Shown in pieces: positions 25,920-34,916 of a stretch of DNA of 64,000 nucleotides. The notes under the pieces are model-generated. The model was not told the origin of the DNA, ran no database searches, and saw only the letters and a list, made by a program, of their open reading frames with translations. The first letter of the stretch is position 1. Each line of letters starts with the position of its first letter. Made by a program: the position numbers and the translations under genes. Source of the DNA: Acidisarcina polymorpha (GTDB lineage Bacteria > Acidobacteriota > Terriglobia > Terriglobales > Acidobacteriaceae); the NCBI RefSeq assembly GCF_003330725.1, contig NZ_CP030840.1:3286001-3350000 (forward strand). Reading direction: 5' to 3'.

Positions 25920-26199
25920 AGTGCCTAGAACGCCCCCGAAGGAAGTTTCCGACTGCTGAGTCAATGCGCAGGCGCTGGCGAAGGCGGATTGGCGCGTTCA
26001 GGCCGAGGCACTCATTCAGGAGCGGACTGCCCTATAAGGCCGCAAGGGATTGTCACGCACTTTGGGTTCATAAACCAAAGATCGGGGACAGCGCACGAAC
26101 GACACCCCACCGGGTCTATCCTATCGAATAGAGGTATTCGCAGGACTGCGGCTAAATGTTGTATTTCTGACGCTTAATGGAGCCCCTTAAGGAGGACAG

Positions 26200-27582
26200 G
26201 TGAAGCCACTGCTTCTGACGCTGGCCTTTTCGCTTTGTGTAATCTTTGCTCAGGAACCCTCCTCGCCAGTGACCCTGATCCAACATGTCACCGTCATAAA
26301 CGTAGGGACGGGCGAAGAGGCCAAGGAGCAGACGGTCAAGCTTCAAGAAGGCCGGATTGTCTCTGTCGCGTCGACAGCGCCTGGAGATGGGGGATCAGCG
26401 GGCGCGGTCGATGGTCACGGAGGCTTTCTCATTCCTGGCTTATGGGACATGCATGTCCACGTCCATGATACGGGCGAGCTGCCTCTTTACATTGCGAATG
26501 GCGTAACGGGAGTTCGCATGATGGCCAGGGAGCGGGATACGGCAGCTCCACGAGTTGAGCTCTCCGAAAAGAAACCCTCGCCCTTTATTTATTTGGCGAG
26601 CGCAATTGTCGACGGCAGCTCTCCAATGTGGCCCGGCTCAATCGTCGTCAAGAAACCTGCCGACGCCCGCCGTACAGTCGATGAGATCAAAGCTGGCGGG
26701 GCTGATTTCATCAAGGTATATGACGGAGTTCCACGCGACGCTTACTTTGCTTTGGCAGATGAGGCGAAGCTGCAGCATATCGACTTTGAAGGCCATGTCC
26801 CGGAGGCCGTAACAGCACAGGAGGCGTCAGCGGCCGGTCAGCGCTCGATCGAACACCTTACAGGAATTGCCCTGGCCTGTTCGAGCAAACAGGAGAGCTT
26901 GAACACCGCAATCGAACATGCACGATTCTTCCTCGATCGGCTCAGGGTTGAGGCTGAGGGCTACCGTAGCTTCGACCAGGCAAAGTGCCAGACTCTCTTT
27001 GCCGAGTTTCGTCAGAACGATACTTGGCAGGTTCCGACCTTGACGGTAAATCGCATGTGGGGCAGGCTGGACGATTCCAAGATGACCTCCGATCCTCGAT
27101 TGACCTATGTCGATCACAAATCCAGGGAGAGATGGGAGGAAAGAACACAGCCCCAGATCAGGCGCTGGAACAATTCGGACTACCAAATGGCACGAGGCAT
27201 CGTCGGGGTGGACGAGAAGATTGTGGGCGGCATGTATCGGGCTGGCGTACCGCTCATGGCTGGGACGGATGCAATGAATCCCTATTGCTTACCGGGTTTC
27301 AGCCTTCATGATGAGCTAACGTTCATGGTCGATTCAGGCCTTTCGCCGCTCGCCGCCCTGCAAACCGCAACGATCAACCCTGCTCGCTTTCTGCATCGGA
27401 CGTCCGATTTGGGAAGCGTCGAAGCCGGCAAAAGCGCCGATCTGGTCCTGCTCCGTGCCGATCCGCTTGCCGACATTCACAACACGACTCAGATTGAGGC
27501 AGTGTGGCTGCATGGCCAATACTTCGATCATGCTGCGATCTTAGGTCTGTTGGAAGCTGCAAAGTTGGAGGCTAGACATTGA
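26200..27582 (+). CDS. secreted amidohydrolase (imidazolonepropionase-like)
   Basis: Metal-dependent hydrolase of 460 residues. The GTG start at 26200 has AGGAGG six bases upstream. Residues 1-18 (KPLLLTLAFSLCVIFAQ) form a signal peptide, so it acts outside the cytoplasm. The TIM-barrel metal site is visible: GLWDMHVHVHDT with the HxH pair, a Lys in ADFIKVYDG, His in FEGHVPEAV and SIEHLTG, and the final Asp in MAGTDAMNPY. Close to the class that hydrolyses dipeptides, prolidine-type substrates or cyclic amides. It overlaps the next gene by four bases. Confidence 0.87.
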   Translation: MKPLLLTLAFSLCVIFAQEPSSPVTLIQHVTVINVGTGEEAKEQTVKLQEGRIVSVASTAPGDGGSAGAVDGHGGFLIPGLWDMHVHVHDTGELPLYIANGVTGVRMMARERDTAAPRVELSEKKPSPFIYLASAIVDGSSPMWPGSIVVKKPADARRTVDEIKAGGADFIKVYDGVPRDAYFALADEAKLQHIDFEGHVPEAVTAQEASAAGQRSIEHLTGIALACSSKQESLNTAIEHARFFLDRLRVEAEGYRSFDQAKCQTLFAEFRQNDTWQVPTLTVNRMWGRLDDSKMTSDPRLTYVDHKSRERWEERTQPQIRRWNNSDYQMARGIVGVDEKIVGGMYRAGVPLMAGTDAMNPYCLPGFSLHDELTFMVDSGLSPLAALQTATINPARFLHRTSDLGSVEAGKSADLVLLRADPLADIHNTTQIEAVWLHGQYFDHAAILGLLEAAKLEARH

Positions 27583-28055
27583 CTTTGAAAATGACTCTGC
27601 GGGTGCATAGTTACCTTTTTGTCCTGTCAGTCTTCGCGATTGCTGCGATAAACCCGCCATTTTTGCTCGGTCAGGTCGTCCAAAATGGCACCTCAGACCC
27701 CAGTTTTTGCGAGAAGGCTGAACACGTTAAGTCCAATCTTCAACTGAGCACCCCCGTACGCATCTCTGGCCGGGTGGTTGATCAGGCTGGAGCGCCCTTG
27801 AAGACCTCAAAAGTCGAGCTTCGCAGCTATCTTTCGGCAAAGCAGCAAATGCCAGTCAAAATCGTCACCACAAACGGCGACGGTCGATTCGATCTCGGAA
27901 AAATTGGCTCCGGCAAATATCGCTTGCTTCCTTCGTCTACAAGGGCATTTGAACAGCCCCAGCACTTCAACTGTCCGAACGAAGAGTGCAAGCTTGCAAT
28001 AGAACTCAGAGCTAACCCTACCGATCTTCCTCTATCAGTTTGTCCAATCCGCTGA
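27579..28055 (+). CDS. exported protein with carboxypeptidase-regulatory-like/Cna-B-like domain
   Basis: 158 residues with an N-terminal signal (SYLFVLSVFAIAAINPPFLLG). The mature part has one beta-sandwich repeat: VRISGRVVDQAGAPLKTSKVELRS, then TTNGDGRFDLGKIGSGKYRL, the standard pattern of CarboxypepD_reg folds. Two Cys near each end may form disulfides. The TTG at 27579 has GGAGG nine bases upstream and overlaps the amidohydrolase stop; ATG 27591 is the alternative. Probably a small accessory of the amidohydrolase at the cell envelope; exact role unknown. Confidence 0.68.
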   Translation: MTLKMTLRVHSYLFVLSVFAIAAINPPFLLGQVVQNGTSDPSFCEKAEHVKSNLQLSTPVRISGRVVDQAGAPLKTSKVELRSYLSAKQQMPVKIVTTNGDGRFDLGKIGSGKYRLLPSSTRAFEQPQHFNCPNEECKLAIELRANPTDLPLSVCPIR

Positions 28056-28244
28056 TTCTTCTTTGGTTTCTATCTTTCAGGCCGTGAGGAAGCTGCGACG
28101 CGAGTCGCTGAGATGGGCGTTTCCTAGATTAAGAGCGTAGTCATTCAGGCTTGAACGGGCGTTTCAGTGAGCACAAAACGCACAGCGCTCTTTCGCTTAT
28201 CTCTGGCCTAGGTTTACGATGATTCCCAGTGGAGGTCAACTTTG

Positions 28245-28511
28245 ATGAACAGCACCGACCGAAATAAGCTGCGACATGCTGGTCGAATTCCTCAAGAGAC
28301 GCTGAATTATTTAGCTTCGAAAAGTCGATGGGATAACAGGCTGCGGTGGTGGGAACTTCCTATCTACCTCACGTTGTCTGTCTCAGTGATTTTGCTGGTC
28401 ATGCTGCTCTTTCGTAGCCACAAGCCCATCGATTCATTCTTCATCTGCGTGTTGATCTTTATGCTGTCGACCACATTGCTACGCAGAATTCGACTACGTT
28501 GCTTGAGATAG
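28245..28511 (+). CDS. small two-span membrane protein
   Basis: An 88-residue protein with a charged N-terminus of ~40 residues and two hydrophobic segments: LPIYLTLSVSVILLVMLLF and SFFICVLIFMLSTTLL, then a basic tail RRIRLRCLR. GGAGG nine bases before ATG 28245. No family recognised. It stands alone after a 190-bp gap. Confidence 0.55.
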   Translation: MNSTDRNKLRHAGRIPQETLNYLASKSRWDNRLRWWELPIYLTLSVSVILLVMLLFRSHKPIDSFFICVLIFMLSTTLLRRIRLRCLR

Positions 28512-28784
28512 GAAGCCAGCGTCCCAAGCCACGCCGGGATCTTGCTTAAACTTGCTGTTGCCAATTCGTCCCTTAGCAAGCCATCCCCGGCCACACACCG
28601 CTGCTAGGTAGCGAACCTCTTCTCTCTGCGCTACCCATGATAACTCCGGTTGTCAGGGGTAGTTTCCGCAATCCCGTCTCCGAAGAACTTCTTTTGCGAA
28701 GAGCAGGATTTGTCTAGCGCTGGATTGGTTCTCGATGACCAGCACAGCCATGTTCGTGTTCACCCGCGTGCTGAACAAGCGGAG

Positions 28785-29354
28785 CTATTGAGGTTGGGTG
28801 CTTGCCCGGATCGCGTCCATCTCTCTGGGAAACCACTTTTCGGAAATGACGATATGCGAGCGCACTTTCTGCGTCCCCACGGTAGGAAATTGATTTGGGC
28901 TCTGTACATCGGCAAGGGGGAAACACACCACGCTTCCTGCGCTCGTTCCATCTCTATAAGCGAGCTGGTATTCACCTTGGGGGCCAACTCTCGTAGCGAC
29001 AATCGTCGCACCCTTTCTGATGAACTGTGCAGCCACGTCCTCGCTCATTGCATTCATGAAGGAGAGGCTATGGTCAGTCTTGACGGCAAACGTCGAATCG
29101 ATGGTCCGTTCGTTGGTCACGAACTTTGAACCTGCAGCTGAGGAAACCCCCTCCCCCATCTCAATTGAGTAGGGGACAGCAAAGGATTCGATCACGGGTC
29201 GCGCAGAGTATTCCCGCAGGACAACGCTCTCGTGTTCGGAGCTTGGGCTATACAGATGAAAGAAGGTGCTCCCTATCCATTCGCCAGCGACCAGGAGTAC
29301 GACAAAAAGCAAGACGCATTCGAAAACCACTACCGCAGGTTTATGAGCCTTCAT
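28785..29354 (-). CDS. hypothetical membrane-anchored protein
   Basis: 189 residues from ATG 29354, which has GGAGA five bases upstream. One hydrophobic segment near the start (AVVVFECVLLFVVLLVAGEW) anchors or exports it; the rest is soluble, with no motif I recognise. Coding character is steady through to the stop at 28785. The 270-bp region on its 3' side (28512-28784) holds no clear gene. Function unknown. Confidence 0.6.
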   Translation of the reverse strand: MKAHKPAVVVFECVLLFVVLLVAGEWIGSTFFHLYSPSSEHESVVLREYSARPVIESFAVPYSIEMGEGVSSAAGSKFVTNERTIDSTFAVKTDHSLSFMNAMSEDVAAQFIRKGATIVATRVGPQGEYQLAYRDGTSAGSVVCFPLADVQSPNQFPTVGTQKVRSHIVISEKWFPREMDAIRASTQPQ

Positions 29355-29380
29355 GGGATCTCCGACGCACAAAATCTGAC

Positions 29381-29887
29381 CTAAAGATAATCCCCCCCCG
29401 GCATTGCCGAAAAGTCGGGTTTGCGGCAAACTTCAATTCTCCCCGCCGCCGAGGCTGTGGGTTTGTGGGACGCGGGGCTCTTTCCGCGTTCCAAGCGCTT
29501 GCGCGTAAAATCCATAGCCTCCCTTGGGTGAGGCCCATGCTTTCCGGTGCCTACTTCGCTTTCCCCTTTGTGCGCTGGTGCAGGCGGCTCGGGCGCTGCA
29601 GGAACCGGCTGTGCGGGCGTAGAGAAGAACTGCTCGATGCGGTCTAGCCGGTCATCCATGGCGTTCTGTGTGCGCATGACGGTGAGATATCCGACCATCA
29701 GACCGAAAACCGCACCAAGTAGGGGCAGAACCAACAACGCTGTCACTGGGGGCAATCTGGCGGGATAGATTGGCCGCCGCTGGATCCTAAAACCCCAACA
29801 CCGGACAGTATCCTCTGATCGGTCGCAAAACATATAGCAATAGAGTCCATTTTCGAGACCAACTTCCACGACACGCGTTTGATCCAT
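29381..29887 (-). CDS. hypothetical membrane protein with coiled tail
   Basis: 168 residues if it starts at ATG 29887, just after the AraC-type regulator stop; no ribosome site is evident. A soluble N-terminus is followed by one membrane span (ALLVLPLLGAVFGLMVGYLTV), then a charged MRTQNAMDDRLDRIEQFF coiled-coil-like segment, a proline-rich stretch and a basic C-terminus. The N-terminal residues VGLENGLYCYMFCDRSEDTVRCWGFRIQRR are Cys/Arg-rich but unfamiliar. Probably co-transcribed with the regulator. Confidence 0.5.
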   Translation of the reverse strand: MDQTRVVEVGLENGLYCYMFCDRSEDTVRCWGFRIQRRPIYPARLPPVTALLVLPLLGAVFGLMVGYLTVMRTQNAMDDRLDRIEQFFSTPAQPVPAAPEPPAPAHKGESEVGTGKHGPHPREAMDFTRKRLERGKSPASHKPTASAAGRIEVCRKPDFSAMPGGDYL

Positions 29888-29918
29888 GGCTGGAGGAGCA
29901 AGAATCGTCGCGAACTTT

Positions 29919-30830
29919 TCAAGGCGTTGGCTCCTGATGATATTGTCTGGGGGATCGGCCCCAGTGCCGCTTGAACGCTGCGCTGAACGCGCTCTCTGAC
30001 TGATAGCCCAGCGATGGTGCAACGGATGCGATCGACTCACGTTTGTCTTGAATACGGTTTGCAGCCAAGGTCATTCGCCACCGCCTGATGTACGCCATGG
30101 GCGATTCTCCTACACTCCCCCTGAAGTTCTGGGCGAACGCGGTTCGTGACATTCCTACAGAACGAGCGAGTTCTTCGAGCGTCCAGCCATGAGCGGGGCT
30201 CTGATGAATGAGTGTGAGCACTGTTCTCATGCGCGGGTCTGCGAGAGCGAAAAGCCAACCGGAGCCGCGTCGAGCATCATCCGCGCTGTGCAAACGAAGA
30301 GCCTCCACGAGCAGCGTATAGGCGACCTGTTGAGCAACCAAGGTACCTCCGGGCTGAAAGTCTCGCATTTCGCGGAGCATCCTTTCTACCGCCCACCGTA
30401 CGGACTCTTGTTGCGCCTCATCCTTCAACATGACGATGGTAGGCAACACTTCCAGCAAAAAGCGAGCATCTCCCTCAAGTGCGAAGTGGCTTCCAAGCAG
30501 AAAGAAATCGTCTCCCGGAGTGACCGTGAGGACGCCTTGGTACCTTTCAATCGACGCGATAATCGTCCGCGCGTCCACCGGCGGCAGGGCGAGGTCGCTC
30601 GCGATCAAAAAAGGGCGGCCATGCGGCAGGAGTAGGCAATTTCCGGCGCGCAATCGGACTGGTTGCTCGACACCTGAAACTGAAAGCCAGCATTCGCCGG
30701 TAACCACCGCGTAGCACTTGATGCCTTCGTATGCAGGCAGTTGAAGCGACCACGGATTGCCTGCGGACAAACAGCCAGTAACGTATGCGCGAGGCTTCAG
30801 AAGAGACAGCACGTCCGACAGAGGATCCAT
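29919..30830 (-). CDS. AraC-family regulator with cupin sensor domain
   Basis: 303-residue one-component regulator. Residues ~1-180 are the cupin_6 type (YVTGCLSAGNPWSLQLPAYEGIKCYAVVTGECWL, LRAGNCLLLPHGRPFLIAS). The C-terminus has two HTHs: WTLEELARSVGMSRTAFAQNFRGSVGESPMAYIRRWRM and SIASVAPSLGYQSESAFSAAFKRHWGRSPRQYH. Start ATG 30830 chosen because homologues begin near this point. It is divergent from the oxidoreductase at 30954, the usual arrangement where this regulator type controls a flanking NADP-dependent oxidoreductase. Confidence 0.9.
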   Translation of the reverse strand: MDPLSDVLSLLKPRAYVTGCLSAGNPWSLQLPAYEGIKCYAVVTGECWLSVSGVEQPVRLRAGNCLLLPHGRPFLIASDLALPPVDARTIIASIERYQGVLTVTPGDDFFLLGSHFALEGDARFLLEVLPTIVMLKDEAQQESVRWAVERMLREMRDFQPGGTLVAQQVAYTLLVEALRLHSADDARRGSGWLFALADPRMRTVLTLIHQSPAHGWTLEELARSVGMSRTAFAQNFRGSVGESPMAYIRRWRMTLAANRIQDKRESIASVAPSLGYQSESAFSAAFKRHWGRSPRQYHQEPTP

Positions 30831-30913
30831 AAGGGCGATTGTACGATCACGACGATATTGTGAACGTGGCAGCATTGAGCGTACGTCTTCTGAGAGCTAT
30901 GCTCGACTCTGTG

Positions 30914-30934
30914 GCCGAAGTAATCCATTTCGGC
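30914..30934. promoter_or_regulatory. candidate operator palindrome upstream of oxidoreductase
   Basis: GCCGAA, nine bases, TTCGGC: a perfect inverted repeat 20 bp before the GTG start of the oxidoreductase and about 85 bp from the divergent AraC start. Position and symmetry suit a regulator binding site. It could also be an mRNA hairpin. Confidence 0.35.
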
Positions 30935-30953
30935 AGCATTCCAGAGGTGAACA

Positions 30954-31931
30954 GTGAACGTTTCTGAGACCGGCCCAATCAAGACAAGAACAGTGCGTTT
31001 TCATAGTTACGGTGAACCCGCAGACGTCCTGCACATGGAGGAGACCATGCTTCCAGCTCCGACTTCGAATCGCATTCGCGTGCGTGTGATCGCCTGCGGA
31101 CTGAATCCGGCCGATTGGGCCCTTTGTCGAGGACTCTTTGCGAAAGATCTTCCGCGTGGCATCGGGCTGGAGGTTTCTGGAACCGTGGATGCTGTCGGAG
31201 AAGGTGTCCAGGGGGTCACCGTTGGCGACGCGGTCTTTGGACCTGTAGACTTCGTCACGACTGCCAGCGCAGGAGCAGCGGATTTTGGGATTTTGGAGCA
31301 CTGGGCGCATACCCCAGACACTCTCGATCCGATTCAAGCAGCGGCGCTACCTATGGCCGTCATGACAGCTTTCAGCACAATCGAACTGGTTGGAGTGAAG
31401 GCTGAGCATACCGTCTTGATCCATGGCGCGGGCTCTACAGTTGGGTTCGCTGCAGCTCAGATGGCGCTGATGCGTGGTGCTCGTGTAATTACTACTGCCG
31501 GCGAGACGTTTGCGGACCGATTGCGCGAACTCGGCGCCGTTGTAACCCCGTACGGCGAAGGCATGGTCGAGCGAGTTCTTCAGCTGGCTGGCAAGTCTCC
31601 GGATTTGGTCGTCGACACGGCACCCGTCAGCGGATCCCTGCCTGCGCTCGTCAAGATCGCGGGAGATCCCAAGCGGGTCATGACCATCAGCGATTTCGCT
31701 GCAGCCAAGGAATTAGGCGTTCGCAACAACATCGAAGAATCGGCGGGCAAGAAAGTTTCCTACGGTATGCTCGCCGAATTTGCACAGCTGGCAGCGGAAG
31801 GCAAGTTTACGGTTCCGCTCGCTCGTACCTTTCCTCTGAGTGAATGGCGCGCAGCACTCGAGGTCAGCCAAAGCAAACACGCTCACGGAAAGCTCGTGCT
31901 CCTGACTGAAAGCGCAGAGCGAGACGTATAG
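30954..31931 (+). CDS. NADP-dependent quinone oxidoreductase-like protein
   Basis: MDR-superfamily enzyme of 325 residues starting at GTG 30954 with GAGG six bases upstream. GroES-like half: RVRVIACGLNPADWAL, GIGLEVSGTVDAVGEGVQG. Rossmann half: VLIHGAGSTVGFAAAQMALMRGARVITTAG. The Cys ligands for zinc are lacking, which fits zeta-crystallin/quinone reductase types. Divergent from the AraC-cupin regulator, its probable controller. Confidence 0.87.
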   Translation: MNVSETGPIKTRTVRFHSYGEPADVLHMEETMLPAPTSNRIRVRVIACGLNPADWALCRGLFAKDLPRGIGLEVSGTVDAVGEGVQGVTVGDAVFGPVDFVTTASAGAADFGILEHWAHTPDTLDPIQAAALPMAVMTAFSTIELVGVKAEHTVLIHGAGSTVGFAAAQMALMRGARVITTAGETFADRLRELGAVVTPYGEGMVERVLQLAGKSPDLVVDTAPVSGSLPALVKIAGDPKRVMTISDFAAAKELGVRNNIEESAGKKVSYGMLAEFAQLAAEGKFTVPLARTFPLSEWRAALEVSQSKHAHGKLVLLTESAERDV

Positions 31932-32165
31932 CCCGGTTCAGGAGCGCGTGAATGCGCGCTTCTACGAAGCGTAAATGCTTGTCGTCGTACTCCTGAGCTA
32001 TAGGTCCCGCTATGGCGGCTACGGTCCATCGAACTTTCATCGCAGTTGCTCAACTGTTGCTTTCAGGCCAATGCGCGTTTCGACGTCGAGATTGGACTCG
32101 ATGGGTGCATCGGCGATTTGCGTAAATCGAAAAACTCCTTGAACCCGCAAGTCCCAGCACTTCGG

Positions 32166-33191
32166 TCAAACTGCAACCCGATCTGGACGACGCCGTAGGC
32201 TCGCCTGAGTCACTGCCGGCGGAGTGTAGAGTGCGCCCATCGGCCCCGCATCGGTCCCCGGCGCAACGACCTCGTCGATCCTATCCAGGATTTCGTCGCT
32301 AAGCGCAACTTCGGCGCCGGCGAGCAGATCGTCCAACTGTTGCATCGTGCGTGGACCGAGAATCGCCGATGTTACACCGGGGTGAGCCATCACAAACGCC
32401 ATCGCCAGGTGTGTCAACGAAATCCCGGCTTCCTCGGCGATGGGGATGAGGCGTTCGACCGCCTCCAGATTGCGCTCGTCGGACATCTGTTTGGGAAAGA
32501 CCTTGACGCGCAGGCTCTCCGGCAGAGAGTGACCCTTGCGGTAGCGCCCAGTGAGCATACCCTTTGCCAGCGGGCTCCAGACCAGCGCGCCCATCCCATA
32601 CTTCTCGCAGATGGGCAGAACCTCCTGTTCGATACTGCGGTTGAGGATCGAATAAGGTGGCTGCTCGGTTCGGAAGCGAGCCAGGCCACGGTGCTCCGCC
32701 ACCCATTGCGCCTCCACGATCTCGGAAGCAGGAAACGTCGATGACCCGATGGCGCGCACCTTGCCAGCGCGCATCAGGTCCGTGAGCACCGACAACGTCT
32801 CCTCGATGTCGGTGTCGGGAGAGGGCCGGTGGATCTGGTAAAGATCGATGTGGTCGGTCTGAAGACGGCGCAACGACGCCTCGACGGCCTGTGTGATCCA
32901 ACGGCGCGAATTGCCCTGCTGATTCGGATCCTCGCCCATTGCGCCGTTCACCTTGGTGGCCAGCACGATATTTTGGCGACGACCCTTGAGCGCCTTGCCG
33001 ACGATCTCCTCCGACTCTCCGTTGCTGTATCGATCGGCGGTGTCGACGAAGTTGATGCCGAAGTCCAAGGCCTTGTGGATGATACGAATGCAGTCGTCGT
33101 GATCGGAGTTGGCGATGCCGCCGAACATCATCGCTCCTAAGCAATATGGGCTGACCTTGATGCCTGTCCGGCCTAGCGTGCGGTATTTCAC
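32166..33191 (-). CDS. aldo/keto reductase
   Basis: NADPH-dependent carbonyl reductase of 341 residues with a TIM barrel. The tetrad is visible: Asp in NFVDTADRYSNG, Tyr in the same segment, Lys in VLATKVNG and His in LYQIHRPSPD. C-terminal segments LGPRTMQQLDDLL form the cofactor pocket. Sequence resembles YghZ/Tas-like reductases. A 234-bp gap upstream of its stop (31932-32165) holds nothing I recognise. It is followed upstream on the same strand by an SDR at 33262 (70 bp away), possibly co-transcribed from the TetR-controlled promoter. Confidence 0.9.
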   Translation of the reverse strand: MKYRTLGRTGIKVSPYCLGAMMFGGIANSDHDDCIRIIHKALDFGINFVDTADRYSNGESEEIVGKALKGRRQNIVLATKVNGAMGEDPNQQGNSRRWITQAVEASLRRLQTDHIDLYQIHRPSPDTDIEETLSVLTDLMRAGKVRAIGSSTFPASEIVEAQWVAEHRGLARFRTEQPPYSILNRSIEQEVLPICEKYGMGALVWSPLAKGMLTGRYRKGHSLPESLRVKVFPKQMSDERNLEAVERLIPIAEEAGISLTHLAMAFVMAHPGVTSAILGPRTMQQLDDLLAGAEVALSDEILDRIDEVVAPGTDAGPMGALYTPPAVTQASLRRRPDRVAV

Positions 33192-33261
33192 GGCAGTTTC
33201 CTTTCTTCTCTCGGTGTGCGGCCGAAGCAGCCTTTGATGGTCCTATGGACGGAATTCCTAC

Positions 33262-34017
33262 TTACCAGGGGATCGTTTTACCTTCCCAGCGCGTGAAGGT
33301 TCCGGTGGGACCATCTGGTCCGAGCAGGGCGACTCGCACAACCTCGCGAGAACCTTCCTCAAGCGACTCCGGCCCGGCATAGCCGTTGAGATTCGTTTTG
33401 GTGAAGCCTGGCGATACGAGGTTGACTTTGATCCCGCTGCCTTCCAGTTCGATCATCATGGCTAACGTGATGGCGTTCAGAGCTGTCTTCGAGGCCGCAT
33501 AGCCCGGGCTGTACATCTTGCGATATTGCAAATCAGGATTTGCATTCGTAGTCAGCGAACCTACGCCGCTGGAGACATTGACGATATGTGCGTGCGCGGA
33601 TTCCCGCAGGAGCGGCAACATGGCTTGATACACAGCAAGCGCACCGAAGACGTTCGTCTCCCAGATGGCGCGGACCTCGTCCAGAGAAATCTTGCTTGCA
33701 CGGGTGAGTTTGGAAAACTCCTCGAGCGAGCGGTCGGCCCTGCTTGTGTTCGAGATAGCTGCGTTGTTGACAAGCAGATCAAGGCGGCCAAACTCCGTGC
33801 GGACCCGCTCAGCCGCAGCGCCGATCGAAGCCTGATCGGTGACATCGATCTGTAGCGCGATCGCACCGTTGCCGATCTCTTTCGCAGCAGCTTCGCCGCG
33901 CTCCAGATTGCGAGACCCGACGTAAACCATCACACCATTGGCGGCGAGTTCCTTCGCAACCTGGAATCCGACTCCCTGATTCGCTCCAGTCACGAGAGCT
34001 ATACGTTGATTCGACAT
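33262..34017 (-). CDS. short-chain dehydrogenase/reductase
   Basis: SDR of 251 residues, start ATG 34017 with GGAGGATA upstream. Cofactor loop TGANQGVGFQVAKEL, then YVGSRNLERGE, DVTDQASIG, VNNAAISN, catalytic YAASK in SPGYAASKTALN and SPGFTKTNLNG. Carbonyl-reductase-like subtype. Divergent from a TetR gene with a twin palindromic operator between, so it is very probably repressed by that TetR protein. Confidence 0.9.
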   Translation of the reverse strand: MSNQRIALVTGANQGVGFQVAKELAANGVMVYVGSRNLERGEAAAKEIGNGAIALQIDVTDQASIGAAAERVRTEFGRLDLLVNNAAISNTSRADRSLEEFSKLTRASKISLDEVRAIWETNVFGALAVYQAMLPLLRESAHAHIVNVSSGVGSLTTNANPDLQYRKMYSPGYAASKTALNAITLAMMIELEGSGIKVNLVSPGFTKTNLNGYAGPESLEEGSREVVRVALLGPDGPTGTFTRWEGKTIPW

Positions 34018-34060
34018 TTTGTATCCTCCTTGGGACTGTCCTGCTATTCTCAAAGAACAG

Positions 34061-34097
34061 CGGAACAATGTTCCGATATTACCGGAACATTGTTCCG
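34061..34097. promoter_or_regulatory. twin palindromic operator between SDR and TetR genes
   Basis: Two 15-bp palindromes, CGGAACAATGTTCCG at 34061-34075 and CGGAACATTGTTCCG at 34083-34097, are centred 22 bp apart, about two helical turns. They lie on the same face of the DNA between divergent SDR (start 34017) and TetR (start 34115) genes. This is a textbook TetR-family operator; two dimers could bind side by side and shut both promoters. Confidence 0.85.
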
Positions 34098-34114
34098 CAA
34101 GCAAGGGAAGCATC

Positions 34115-34723
34115 GTGAAAACACCGTCTACCGGCGCGCCGAAGAAGAGCACAACAGCGAAGCTGCCGCCGGTGCGTGCGCATGCCAAGCAGAACCTCAC
34201 AGCTCTTCTAAGTGCTGCCGCCGAGGTGTTCGCGACGTCCGGCGTGGATGCTCCTGTGCGCGAGATTGCGCAACGAGCCGGCGTTGGTCTGGGAACCGTG
34301 TATCGCCATTTTCCGCATCGCTCCGACCTCATCGTGGCGGCCATGCAGTCGCATGTGGAAGCATGCGCGGACGAAGCCGCTATCTTCGCAAGCGAATATG
34401 AGCCGGAGGAAGCGCTGGCCCGCTGGCTCCACCGCTTGATGGATTTTGTTGGGGCGAAGCGTGGCCTGGCGGCTGCCCTGCACTCGGGCGATCCCGCCTA
34501 CGCAGCCCTGCCTGGGTACGTGATGGAACGTCTGGGCGGTGCACTTCGTGAGCTGCTCGACGGTGCCATCGCCGTTAAGGCTGTCCGCAGCGATATTGAC
34601 GCAGAGGAACTCTTATGGACGGTGGCTACGATGTGCCGCGGACCCTATGGAGAAAAACCCGCTTATGCGGGCAAGATGGTGGATGTTCTGATCGACGGAC
34701 TGCGTTACCGTGCGAATCCCTAG
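34115..34723 (+). CDS. TetR-family transcriptional repressor
   Basis: 202 residues. I chose GTG 34115 because longer starts would translate through the operator. The TetR_N HTH is at residues ~25-70: LTALLSAAAEVFATSGVDAPVREIAQRAGVGLGTVYRHFPHRSDLIVA. The C-terminal ligand domain is helical and resembles the SCO4008-like type (LHRLMDFVGAKRGLAAALHSGD). Autoregulated and controls the divergent SDR, and perhaps the aldo/keto reductase beyond it. Ligand unknown, likely a reactive carbonyl or hydrophobic toxin. Confidence 0.9.
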   Translation: MKTPSTGAPKKSTTAKLPPVRAHAKQNLTALLSAAAEVFATSGVDAPVREIAQRAGVGLGTVYRHFPHRSDLIVAAMQSHVEACADEAAIFASEYEPEEALARWLHRLMDFVGAKRGLAAALHSGDPAYAALPGYVMERLGGALRELLDGAIAVKAVRSDIDAEELLWTVATMCRGPYGEKPAYAGKMVDVLIDGLRYRANP

Positions 34724-34916
34724 GAACAGCTCACTTCCACCGCGGCAGAGTTTTCGTTCCTTAATCGCCGCCTTGGTGGAGTACCGTGCTCCATATTCAT
34801 TCAAATGATGAGAACAGGTCAATGCACTCACCGACGTGCCGGTGGTTCCCTGGATCATTTCCGCAAAGAGCGTTGCCCTTACTTATGCGCGCAATAGTTG
34901 CGTCCTGTCCTGTTTC

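Noticed and set aside
32299-33144. 281-codon minus-strand frame inside the aldo/keto reductase
   Set aside because: Another reading frame of the same DNA with Arg/Ser/His-rich random composition; the aldo/keto reductase frame has the full catalytic tetrad.
34019-34114. Longer N-terminus for the TetR repressor
   Set aside because: It would translate the twin operator; the GTG at 34115 gives a normal family length.
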